From Paramecium sonneborni (taxonomy: Eukaryota > Ciliophora > Oligohymenophorea > Peniculida > Parameciidae): a stretch of 64,000 nucleotides of DNA. Made by a program: the position numbers and the translations under genes. The notes under the pieces were generated by a model, which did not search any database, was not told the origin of the DNA, and saw only the letters and a program-made list of their open reading frames with translations. The first letter of the stretch is position 1. Every line of letters begins with the position of its first letter. Location of the stretch: assembly GCA_905182985.1 (NCBI GenBank), contig CAJJDN010000125.1:89419-153418 (forward strand), read 5' to 3'. Of this stretch, positions 35,639 to 45,482 are shown in pieces.

Positions 35639-36703
35639 TCAGTTGATTCTTCCTTTAATATAATTAGAGGCACCTTCTAATTTTGTAGCAAGAATTTATT
35701 CAACTTATCTAATGATGCTAATTTCAGTAGTTCTTTATTCAGTATCTCTGGCATATAAAGATCTCCAGTTGTCACATTAAGCTTCCTTCATCTTTTTTCC
35801 ATTAGTGGCAGATTCTAATTCTCTTCCTGCATCATACTTTCTCTTTTTAGCGGCAGCCAATAAATGTTCAACTTAAACAATCTTTGTTTCAGCTTCAGCC
35901 TTTGCAGATTAAAGGGCTTCTCTTTATTCTTAAATTGAGTAAATTTAAGCTTCAAAATTGAGTTATGATTGAATTTCTTATTCTCTGTCATCAATTAAAG
36001 CTTATTCTAAAGAAGCTCTCAATTCTCCAATTTTAGCTTAAACACTTTATAATTTTTCTGCAGAAAATGTTGAAGCCAATTAAACAAGAGCAAGAATAGG
36101 ATTTTCTCCACCAACTCTTTCTAATTCAGCAAGTACTACTTCAGCATCAGCTTCTGGTTAGATGGCACTTAATTTGGCAGCAATCACATCAAGTGCTTCA
36201 ACTACTTTTGGTGTTTAAATTTCTCTTTCTTAATAAGCAGCATGATCTTCAGCTCTTTAATCTCTTAATTATTCTTCTTATTAGTTAAGAATATTTAATT
36301 AAATTATTTGGTTATCAATTTCTTATTATAATAATTCAATTTCTGAAGTATGTTTATTAATATCCATAGTAGCTTCAGTAATCTCATTTGAAGCAAATTC
36401 TATTCTTCTATTATAACCATAGATTTCAGCTTCACAATCAGCTTCTTAAGCAACATGAACTAATTCAGCATCTTATTATTAAAGAACTAAGTTTTCTCTT
36501 AAATCTTGAAGCATTTTAGCAATATCAGATAATGGTGATTGATTTCTCATTTAGATAGCAATTGTATCAAGTATTTTTTTTCCTAAAGGATTATCTTCAA
36601 GGTTCTCAAGCTATGCAAATACTGCAGCATGAGGATTTGAAGCATGTTTAATAACAACTGCTTATGTGAATGCAATCAAAGCTAAACAAATTACAAACTT
36701 CAT
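35639..36703 (-). CDS. Trichocyst matrix protein (TMP family), intronless
   Basis: 354 aa from ATG 36703 to TGA 35639-35641 without introns. A signal peptide (MKFVICLALIAFTQAVVIKH) leads into long acidic amphipathic helices: AVFAQLENLEDNPLGKKILD, TIAIQMRNQSPLSDIAKMLQ, EAEIYGYNRRIEFASNEITE, VVEALDVIAAKLSAIQPEAD and LEGASNYIKGRIN at the end. Ala/Glu/Gln/Ile-rich chains with few aromatics, plus an early LGKKILDTI block followed by helices, fit the TMP family, whose precursors are cleaved inside the granule. It differs strongly from the TMP-like gene at 19677-20850, which has three introns. Confidence 0.8.
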
Positions 36704-37293
36704 TTTTATTAGTGATAATCAAGTGAATGTCGTTTTTGTCTTCAAAGCAATCTGTTAGTTTACTATTTACGTTTTATTAATTTATTATATAGAATAGCTT
36801 TTTGAAAAAGAATAATTCTATAACTTTTCTTAAAGTAAATAAATAAAAAATGGCCTTTATTTTTAAGAATTATTTAATAAAATAAATAAATAAAATTCTA
36901 GAAATAATTTTAGGAAAATAATAGATCTTCTTTAATAAAATTATACACAATATCAAAAGCAACTATAAGTTAGAATATTTATAATTTATTTGAATAGATT
37001 AATTATTATTGATTATTTTGAATAGATTAATTATTATTGATTATTTTGAATAGATTAATTATTACTTATTATTTTGAATAGATTAAGAATTAATTATTCT
37101 TATTAATTTGATTATGATTAGATTTATTATTTTAGAAGATGTATATTATATTTTAACTAGTTTTGAAAAAATATTTTATTAGAGATTGATGGTTAATCAT
37201 TTTGTTAACCGTTAAAATAATGAATATATTAATAATTATAAGAAAGGGGTGAATATTGTATGTTATTATTATACAATTGATATGTTAAGCTCA
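36704..37293. other. Intergenic region between TMP and uL4 genes
   Basis: 590 bp, both flanking genes on the minus strand, so it holds the uL4 3' end and the TMP promoter. It contains the 28-bp tandem repeat listed separately; otherwise no gene or frame. Confidence 0.55.
36992..37085 (+). repeat. Tandem repeat, about 28-bp unit, ~3.5 copies
   Basis: The unit begins GAATAGATTAATTATTATT and recurs at 36992, 37020, 37048 and 37077, i.e. spacing 28, 28 and 29. The last copy diverges. It is a noncoding minisatellite upstream of the TMP-like gene and may be polymorphic or regulatory; nothing in the sequence shows which. Confidence 0.85.
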
Positions 37294-38604
37294 TCATTCT
37301 GCTTAGGCAGCTCCCTTTTAAACGGAGAAATATTTAACTTTGATGTCTTATTCTTCTTGAACAGCAGCATTAGTAGCATCGTTTAAGGCAGCAGAAACTT
37401 TATTGAAGGCAGCTCTAGAAGCTTTCTTAAGTGCTTTATTCTAAGGAAGAGATATAAATAAAAAGAATACCTTCTTAATCTTCTTTGTTCCTTTGGTATT
37501 GGCTTTGATAGCAGCAATAGCAGCAGCTCTTTATTTTCTAGCATATGGATTCAATCTATCCATAGCTTTAGTATTTCTTAATGGATTCTTCTTTTAAACT
37601 TCATGAAGAACAGTGGTTGTTTTAGCTGGTTATACCTTTTCTTAGACTTAATTAGAATTGATGATTCTAGCTAAATCTGGATTAGTAAGAAGTGGTCTTA
37701 ATAATTAATATCCATCTTTAAGAACTGAAGCATATCTATATGTTCCGAATAATTTATCAAGATGAGCAAAAGCACTTTAAGTCCAAATAACAAATCTTCC
37801 TAATTAACCTCCTGGGGCAAGTTAAAGAAGATTTAATCTTGTAACATTGACTACTTCAACTCCTGGAACATCTAGTTAATATATAAATATAATAAATTAC
37901 TTCTGAATGCTTTTAATAATTTAGCATTTTCATTGAAGTAAACAACAAGTGGTCCCTTTCTAACTCTATATTTCTTTCCTCTTTATTTACTAATTCCAGC
38001 TCTAACAACTTTTGTTGAAACAACTTTTTAGACATCTTCAAAGGCACCAAATCTTTTTAAGAAATTAAGAGCATCAGTTGTCTTTTCATATGATTCAATT
38101 TTATCTTCAACAACAAGTGGAATTTATGGGACTTAACTGATTCTATGTCCTCTAGCTAACACTAATGGAACAATTCCTGTAGCAGCAACAGCTGAAGCAG
38201 CTGCATGTCTCTTTTATTTGATATTGACTCTTCTATGCCATCTTCTCCATACTTTAATTGGTAAACTCATTCTTCCCTTTCTACATTAATTACCAAATGC
38301 TGCTTAACCAGATCTATGTGTTCCTGATCCAGATACTCTTGGAATACGAGCTACTGCTCTACCTGTACCCCAAGACTCAGCACTATGTTACATACCAGCT
38401 TATGGATTTACAGCATGAGCTATAATAAACATATAACATTATTCAAATACCTTATCTTCTATTCTTAGCAATATTAGTATGAACAAATGACACTATATCT
38501 GGTCTTATTGGTGTTTAGAATACAGCTGGAAGTGGGATATGTTTTGCTGTGACTTTTGTTGAGTCATCTGCTGAAAATACTGACACTAAAGGAACAGATG
38601 TCAT
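37294..38604 (-). CDS. RPL4: 60S ribosomal protein uL4 (L4/L1e)
   Basis: 406 aa with introns 38420-38450 (31 nt), 37872-37900 (29) and 37441-37470 (30). Family landmarks run the full length: PLPAVFQTPIRPDIVSFVH, AHAVNPQAGMQHSAESWGTG, RAVARIPRVSGSGTHRSGQA, the loop with CRKGRMSLPIKVWRRWHRR, HRISQVPQIPLVVEDKIESY, and RGKKYRVRKGPLVVYFNENA. The long internal loop that lines the exit tunnel is present. It belongs to the large ribosomal subunit. The C-terminal extension is Lys/Ala-rich as in other eukaryotes. The ATG gives MTSVPLVSVFS. Confidence 0.95.
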
Positions 38605-39223
38605 TTCCTAAGATATTTTTTTAAATAAAAAATTTGGGTTTTTAAATTCTTGCCATTAATTAATATATGATAAAATACTAATATACATATCACATCTTTT
38701 CTATCATTAATCTCTTATCTTATCTAAACAATATTATTTATATCATTACTTCCTAACTCTATTACTCATTATTTTCTTACCTAAAATTAATCTATATATT
38801 TATCAAAAATTACAACTCATATTTTCAAAAATTCTTATTTCATCATCTTTATATCCTATTTCTTTTATTTTCAATACAAATTCATTATACTATTTCATAT
38901 ATATATATTCATAATACTAATTTGTTTATAAAAAATCAGAACTATCTATTAATTCTTTAATAATAAAGAAAAACAATAAATATTCTTAAATTTTCATAAA
39001 TAGAAAATTCTTTTTCAAAATCTTTGCAAACAACTATTCTCATTCATTCATTCATACAAAATTTAATAAAAATATTTAATGTTAAAAAGATTACTTTACT
39101 ATGTAATTTATTAAAAATGATAAAGATAATTAGATATCTTTTCTTTACTTAGATTTAAGTATAAGATTTATATGCCACTTTTTATTTAATTTTTTTTCAT
39201 TTATTAAAAATGAATATAATTAA
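38605..39223. other. Intergenic, no gene seen
   Basis: 619 bp between two minus-strand genes, including the uL4 promoter. Dense A/T with CATTCATTCATTCAT near 39045. No coherent frame on either strand. Confidence 0.5.
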
Positions 39224-40701
39224 TCATTATATTGGCTGCATGGCTCTATAAGAAGTTTAAAATACTCTTTCTCCATCTTCTTCAAAATGATGCATCCTTA
39301 AGTCTTTCTATAATTATGGATCCAATTTATTTGGAGGACCTTATTTAGTACCATATTATGAATTATGAGTATTATATGTTCCTAATTAACTTCCATATAC
39401 AAAATGTTATCTTCTTAAATCTTTAAGTTATTCTTCACTTAATGTATTAGGATGAGATGTTATTTAATTTGTTTTTTATGGATATTCCACAGGATCAGTC
39501 CCAAATTCAAAATGATGTTATCTTAAATCTCTTATTTAATTTTTATCTAATTTAAACTAATCAGTTTTTTCTGGAATTTAATAACTTAAATAATATAATA
39601 TATTACTTTCTATTATTTTCAGTATTATAATCTACTTATTCATCTCCAAACTTAACTGCTGTAATTCTTGGATCTTTGGCAAATTCGGGTTTTTAAGTAT
39701 TTGGATTAGCATAATTAGTATTATAACTTGTTTGATAATATCTATCATTCAAGAATCCATGAGTTCCTATTGTCAAAGAACAAGTTGGTAAACTTGGTTA
39801 TGATACAGCAATAGCTGTTTTTTAAAACATCGATTATTTTGTTGTTTATGGCATATCTGCTTTTTAATATGCAAAATCAAAATGTGCTGTTCTTAGATCT
39901 AATAACACATCTTTATTAACTCTTATAACCTCCTTATTCTATTATCCTTAGAAAGCATCTTTATTTTATGAACTTTTAACAGTAGGATCCTCACCTAATA
40001 CTAAGTGAGACTCTTTTAGAAACTTTTCCAAATTTCCTTTGTCATTTGCCTTTGGATTCTATTAACCATCATGATATCTACTATAATGTGTTGTATAATC
40101 TATTGGATTCTATGATGAACTAATAATCATACATTGCCTATATTGATATTTGTCTTACGAATATCTGTTGCATGATATTCTTCCTTTTCTACTTTATATT
40201 CTTTATTTGTATCTTAATATGTTGTTGTAAAGTAAGTTTTCAAATCTCCGAAATCATGATGATGTTTACGAATATTTACTTATTACTTTTTTTGAATATC
40301 CAAAGGCTAATTCTTATATTATTAATATTCAGTCTCACTAGGTACACTATGAAATCCCAACTTAAAATGATGATTACGTAAATCTTTCTAAGTTTCTTCA
40401 GACAGTTGTGCTTTTTATGATTCTTTTGGATTAAATGATAATTTTGCAATTGATTAATAATTAACATTGTCTTCTCCCAATTCAAAATGTGCCTTTCGAG
40501 GATTTGCAATATATGCTTCAAAATGTTTTGCTTCTTCAGTTGCTGGCAATTCTTTATCAGGTTTCTTTGCTGTGTAATCATCTAGATAATTTGTACTACC
40601 AGAAGCTAATATCTAATCTTATTCATAATACATTTATCAAAACCAACTGAAAAATGAGCCATGCGAAAATCATTCATTTATTTCTTTATGTCGCTACTCA
40701 T
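39224..40701 (-). CDS. Repeat protein with R..HF.LG motif (ciliary-type)
   Basis: 468 aa with introns 40606-40631 (26 nt), 40110-40132 (23) and 39585-39606 (22). It is built from about ten degenerate ~40-residue repeats, each with a [KR]xxHFxxG core: RMAHFSVGFDK, RKAHFELGEDNVNYQS, RNHHFKLGFHSVPSE, RKHHHDFGDLKTYF, KESHLVLGEDPTVK, RTAHFDFAYQK, RQHHFEFGTDPVEYPQK, RRQHFVYGSQLGTYNTHNS and RMHHFEEDGE, often followed by a Tyr-Xaa-Thr/Ser segment. Short repeats with HF-LG and Y-x-T are typical of proteins lining axonemal microtubules, so a cilium-associated structural role is inferred. No TM, signal or enzyme motif. Confidence 0.8.
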
Positions 40702-40771
40702 TAATATTAATATTAAAGTTAGACACTATTATTATTATTATATATTAAATTTATATTTGCTTTTATACGTC

Positions 40772-41718
40772 TCATTAAGTTTGACCAACAAGTGCTTCTG
40801 CAGTTTAAGGTACTTCCTCTACTGATTATTATTGTTCCTATTCTTAACCTTAGGTTTCACTTTATTATATTTATGGAGTTTCAGATTATTAATCTTATTA
40901 TTATTCTTATTATTAAGCTTCAACTTCTACCTATTATTATTATTCTTAAACTTATTCTTATTATTATTATTCTTAAACTTATTCTTATAATTATTCAGTT
41001 TATTAAACTTATTCTTATTAATCTACTTAAGTTTATGGTGCATCTAATTATTGTTATGTTTCTTATATCAATTTTGGTTGTGGTTCAATTGTATCATTAC
41101 CTGAATAATTGAATAATGAGAATAATACTTGATTCATTATCAGATCCAGCTAATGAGGTTGATGGTTTAGCAATAAAAACATCTTTTTAAGTATCAGCCA
41201 TAACAAGTGGTTCAGTTAAACATTTTTCACTAGTTAAGAATGCAACTTATTCATTATTAGTAGAATCTAAAGTGGTGAATTATTATCTAAATTATAGTAA
41301 AATGATATTACCCAATTGGAACATAAATAGAAAAGACAGGTATTTAGAAATTCATAGCATCTTCAGCTTTGCATACTTTTCCTGATGTGCCTTTGAAATC
41401 GCATGAAGAATAAAGAACAACACAATCACCAGTAGCTGGTAAATCTTTTTCATATTAAGCAGCCAAAAAGACTTAAGATTAATCAGCACTATTTAATGAT
41501 GATTAATTCTCATCTTCATAATTGAATCCAGATGGATATTCTTTAGCAGGTTCTGAATTTCTAGCTAATTCCTCTTCTGTAAACAGTGGAGATTATTAAG
41601 CAAAGATTGTGAATTGCATGTATGGTTTTTCTTCCTCCTCTAATAATACAGCTGGTTCATCTAAAAACTTAACTGCTTTGATAGCAACAATAAGCAATAA
41701 AATATGAGATGCACGCAT
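40772..41718 (-). CDS. Secreted beta-gamma-crystallin-like protein with Gln-rich tail
   Basis: 297 aa with introns 41287-41311 (25 nt) and 41101-41128 (28). A signal peptide (MRASHILLLIVAIKAVKF) and acidic pro-region precede a domain around residues 100-180: CVVLYSSCDFKGTSGKVCK, then a PVFSIYVPIGQ strand and AFLTSEKCL. Paired Greek-key spacing (Y-x-x-C-x-F-x-G, then S-I-x-V-P-x-G) matches the beta-gamma-crystallin fold. In ciliates this fold occurs in dense-core granule proteins such as the Tetrahymena Grt family, so a trichocyst or mucocyst-type granule role is inferred. The last ~105 residues are ~45% Gln, mostly TAA-encoded, with EQVQ repeats. Confidence 0.75.
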
Positions 41719-42200
41719 TTTTATATATAATATTAAAAACGAATTACAAAATTTACAATAATTCAATCAGAAGCACTTACTTTTATTACAATATAATGTA
41801 ATGTACAATAATCCAAACTAAATGATTAATCCAATAATAATGATCTTTAATTTCATATTTCTAAAATACATAAATTAGACCTAAGCTATATATATGAGAA
41901 TATTATTATTTAATTTACATTTCCAACAATAGACAATGTATTATTATTTAGATCTTCAACTCTTAATATTTAATATTGTATCCCATCCCTATTTTAGTAC
42001 GATCTATTGGAATTATAGAATAAGATCAAATAGTTAATGTGCTCTATGCATTTTTGTAAAGAAAAACCAAATGATTATACTTCATACATAAAATTTGAGT
42101 TGTTTTTTATATGTTATTTAAGTCTGGTATCATCTTTATTTGAGTCTTGATATAGAGAATTCATTTATAAATTACTTAAATAAGTGAATGGATAGGTTGA
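41719..42200. other. Intergenic with unresolved coding fragments
   Basis: About 480 bp upstream of the crystallin-like gene. On the plus strand several short open pieces lie upstream of the fragment at 42201-42440, but TGA codons interrupt each frame and no set of short introns joined them convincingly. Confidence 0.4.
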
Positions 42201-42440
42201 GATTAAGAAAATGATAAATTGAGATACTTCCAAGAATAAGATAGGATAGTTCTTTATGATCAATTTTAGAAAAGTGACTACTATTTGAAGAATCAAGTTT
42301 TTATGCATGCTTAATAAATTTGTTTGAAAATTAAAAAGAAAGTAAGTAATAGATTTTGTTTAATAATTCTTCATTTATAGATTCAATAAAGTAAGAAGCA
42401 ATAAATTCATCATTATTAGAGATAATTAATAAAGTAATGA
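42201..42440 (+). CDS. 3' part of an unresolved gene
   Basis: 80 codons ending at TGA 42438-42440 with a protein-like composition: NDKLRYFQEQDRIVLYDQFQ, then KSDYYLKNQVFMHAQQICLK and a Gln/Lys/His tail. The 5' boundary could not be found; an in-frame TGA lies just upstream at 42198, so an intron must end near 42201 if the gene is real. It is convergent with SmD3 56 bp away. Family unknown. Confidence 0.35.
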
Positions 42441-42495
42441 AATGAATTAGGCATTATAGATTGATTATTTAATATAAGAATTAGATATTTATTAA

Positions 42496-42915
42496 TCATT
42501 TCTTCTACTACTCTAAACCTTATTTAATACGTGGTACTAACTCCTCTATAAATGAATTGATGAGAATAAGATACCTCTGACTTATCTAGCTTTTTCTCTG
42601 ATTTGTTACATGTTTTTGCTTTTAGCATTAGCTCTAATTTTCTTGAACATTGGTGCATATTTGAATACATCAGGAATAACAACAAATCTAATTTGACTAC
42701 CTCTTAAATAAACTTATTCTAAAGACATAGGTCTTCCATCTCTTGTAACCATCTATACTTCATCTAATCTAACATTCATTGTATCCTATGATTATTTTAA
42801 CAAATACTTCTGCTTCTGCCATATATCCTGTAAACATCTCACCTGTTTTAAGTTCAACTGTAACTATATGATGAACTGCTTCATGCATAATTTTGAGAGG
42901 AACACCTAAAGACAT
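42496..42915 (-). CDS. SNRPD3: Small nuclear ribonucleoprotein SmD3
   Basis: 122 aa with introns 42786-42807 (22 nt) and 42546-42574 (29). The Sm fold is plain: [40 protein letters not shown] (Sm1), then [20 protein letters not shown] (Sm2). SmD3 is one of seven Sm proteins that ring U1, U2, U4 and U5 snRNAs. The second intron fixes the C-terminus as a charged helix ending [20 protein letters not shown]. Length is normal. Confidence 0.94.
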
Positions 42916-43007
42916 TTTTTAAATTATATAATTTTTAATATTCAATAGTATTTAATAAATATATATATATATTGATATATAAAATAAATAAAAAAGATTT
43001 TAAAGAA

Positions 43008-43411
43008 ATGGATAACAAAAAATCGTTATACGAGAGATTTGGAGGTGATCAACAAGTGTCTGAATTAATTGATTAATTCTATTATAAAGTCTTGTTTGAT
43101 AAATTATTAAGAGATAAGTTTCTTAAAGCTGATATGAGTCGTGTCAGATACTAATAGAAGAGATTCTTCTCTTAAATGATGGGTGATAAAAATACTCAAT
43201 ATACTGGCAGGTATCTGTTATCTAAAAAACATTTAGAGATCTGGTTGAAGTTCATAAAGGTTTGAATATAACAAATTAGCAATTTGATAAATTTAAACAT
43301 CATCTCAAAAGCATTGCTTCGGATATGGAAGTAGGCGTAGCTGATTTAGAGGAATTACTTGATTATGTTGAAAAACACAGAGATTTTATTGTGTTTAATA
43401 AAGTAGCATGA
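43008..43411 (+). CDS. Truncated (2/2) haemoglobin
   Basis: 125 aa with one 26-nt intron (43211-43236). Family features: SLYERFGGDQQVSELIDQFY (helices A/B), then FFSQMMGDKNTQYTGRDL and VEVHKGLNITNQQFDKFKHH, where the His of VHKGLNIT is the proximal haem ligand. Group-I truncated haemoglobins bind O2 or NO, and Paramecium haemoglobin is a known member. Expected to be cytosolic; no signal peptide. Confidence 0.92.
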
Positions 43412-43487
43412 CAAGCATAAGTATAAATAAACCAATTCATAATTCTACTTTGTTAAACATAATTTATATATATATATATATCTTTAT

Positions 43488-44989
43488 TCATTAATAATAC
43501 TAGTGTCTATGTTTTGACGGTTTTAATTAAATTGAATTAAATTTCTACAATCTATCTTTCAAATTATCAGCTGTAAATTCTTTATCTACTTTATCTTCAA
43601 TAAATGTATTTGATGGAATCTAACATTAAATACTATTATATGATAAATCAACAGACCTGTGAGTAATATCAACAGAATTTTCAATTATTGTTGATAAAGA
43701 TTTCCCCTTTATAATATTCTTGTGAAACCTCGCCTCTTATTTAGTACCCATCTTAATAAACCAATGATGCTATAAAGCCTATTATGCAGATAATCTTTAT
43801 TCTGGATCAATATTTAAAAGAGCTTTTAGTAAATTTATTCCTGATGAAGATACCTTCCTACAAAGTTGCTTCCTTCTTTAATTATAAGTAATACTAAATT
43901 TAATAATCAACTACTCCCACTTCATTCTTTTATAGTATCTCTTCCTAACTTTATCCACTGAAAGGAATCTTCCCATAATACAATACATAAAATAAACAAC
44001 CTAAACTAAACATATCTACTTTTGGAGTATATAATTTTGTTTTAAAAATCTCAGGAGCAATAAACCCAGGAGTCCCACATTTCTTATAATTTGTCTATTC
44101 TATATAAGTTTCAGAATAACAAAAATTAATCAGTAAAATTGAAGGTAATTAACTTTAAATTAAAATGCTATCAAGTTTAATGTCTCTATGAAACACTCCT
44201 CTAGAATGCATATGAGATATTGCTGTCAATAGATTAAACATTATTTAAGCTACCAATCTCTCTTCCAAATTCTAAGAATTCTCCTTTATCCAACTCCTCA
44301 TATCCAAACCTTAATAATGATTGTAAACTATATAAATATTCGTATCATCCTCATAAAGTTCATTAAAGAACATTATCAATGCAGAACTACATTATTCAAA
44401 TATTACCTCAATTTACGAAGACTACTTATCTCCTTATTTAAACATTACAACTAATAATTATTTATTATAGACTTATCAATTATTTTTACTAACTTATAAT
44501 TATTACTATGTATGCAATTATAATAACATTAACCAAATATAGGATCCTCCATTTTTGATTTGTTGAGAACTTTAAATTTTTATTTAAATTTATCCAAAAC
44601 GCAATATCTTTTAAATAACAAGAACCATTTTTTAAACTCATCAGCAGAGTCTATAAGAAATATCTCCTACTAATCTCTTTGTTGTATAGTTATGCCATAA
44701 TTATAATGAGGCAATGATTATTCATAAAAAGTAAATTTCTTCAATCTGCACTTAGCCAAAGAACAAAAAACAACTTAATTAGATGAAACTCTTTTATATA
44801 ACCTTTCAGGACATATCTCCAAGTAAACTGGAATAAATTTGTCAAATTATTTCATCATTACATTCCCTGGATAAAGCACTATTGAATTGTACCTTGTAAT
44901 TAAAAGGGAAGTGGAGGAGGTTGATTATCTGATTTCCACATAACTGGTTCTTCATTTTAATCGAAAATAGTTCTCCTAAATTATAACAT
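43488..44989 (-). CDS. PH-like domain plus protein pseudokinase
   Basis: 474 aa with introns 44867-44892 (26 nt), 44387-44406 (20) and 43823-43853 (31). Residues ~30-140 look like a PH domain (KFIPVYLEICPERLYKR, SLAKCRLKKF, then QEIFLIDSADEFKKWFLLFK with its conserved Trp). A kinase-fold domain follows: KLVKIIDKSI with the VAIK-type Lys, HSRGVFHRDIKLDSILI, ILLINFCYSE, KKCGTPGFIAPEIF and KVDMFSLGCLFYVL. HRD is kept, but the Mg-binding Asn of the catalytic loop is Ser and DFG is NFC. Loss of both metal ligands argues for a pseudokinase with a scaffolding role. It is convergent with the haemoglobin gene. Confidence 0.8.
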
Positions 44990-45033
44990 TTAATTATATA
45001 ATATTTTAATATATGTATATTGATGAATCTATC

Positions 45034-45457
45034 TCAACCTTTTTTGTTTTCCAAATTCTCAAACTTTACCCATGAGGATCCAGATTCAATACTTTCTAAC
45101 TAGAATGCAGATATTCAAACATATTGTACTTCATCTGCTATTTCTTCCTCTGTATGTCCACTACGTAATACTGATGTCCAAAAATTTAACCACTCTTCCT
45201 CAGATATTGTACCACTATTATCAGTATCTACTGATTTAAACAATTCTTCTGTATTCAATTTTGCAAAATTACTCTTCCTTCATTAACATTAACATTTATA
45301 TAAATACCAATATTTTATTGTTTCTGACTTCTCAATCGACTTTGACCCATCTACATCAAATCTTGCAAATAACTTTAATACTCTCTCTCTCATTTATGGA
45401 GATAACTAGACATAATCATTTATTATTAAATACTTCCTTTCCTTAGGTTGGACCCAT
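45034..45457 (-). CDS. EF-hand calcium-binding protein
   Basis: 111 aa with introns 45406-45433 (28 nt), 45278-45307 (30) and 45100-45129 (30). Two EF-hand loops: DVDGSKSIEKSE near residue 25 and DTDNSGTISEEEW near residue 62, both with Asp/Asp/Ser-or-Asn and a Glu or equivalent at position 12. The rest is helical (MRERVLKLFARF, LNFWTSVLRSGHTEEEIADE). A small calmodulin-like or parvulin-sized calcium sensor; partner unknown. The start is chosen at MGPTQGKE, and an N-terminal Gly would allow myristoylation, which is not proven. Confidence 0.8.
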
Positions 45458-45482
45458 TCCTTATATTTTTATAAATTTATTA

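Noticed and set aside
42146..42200. Extending the 42201-42440 fragment upstream through an 18-nt intron
   Set aside because: An 18-nt intron with a weak site would be needed and the resulting start is arbitrary.
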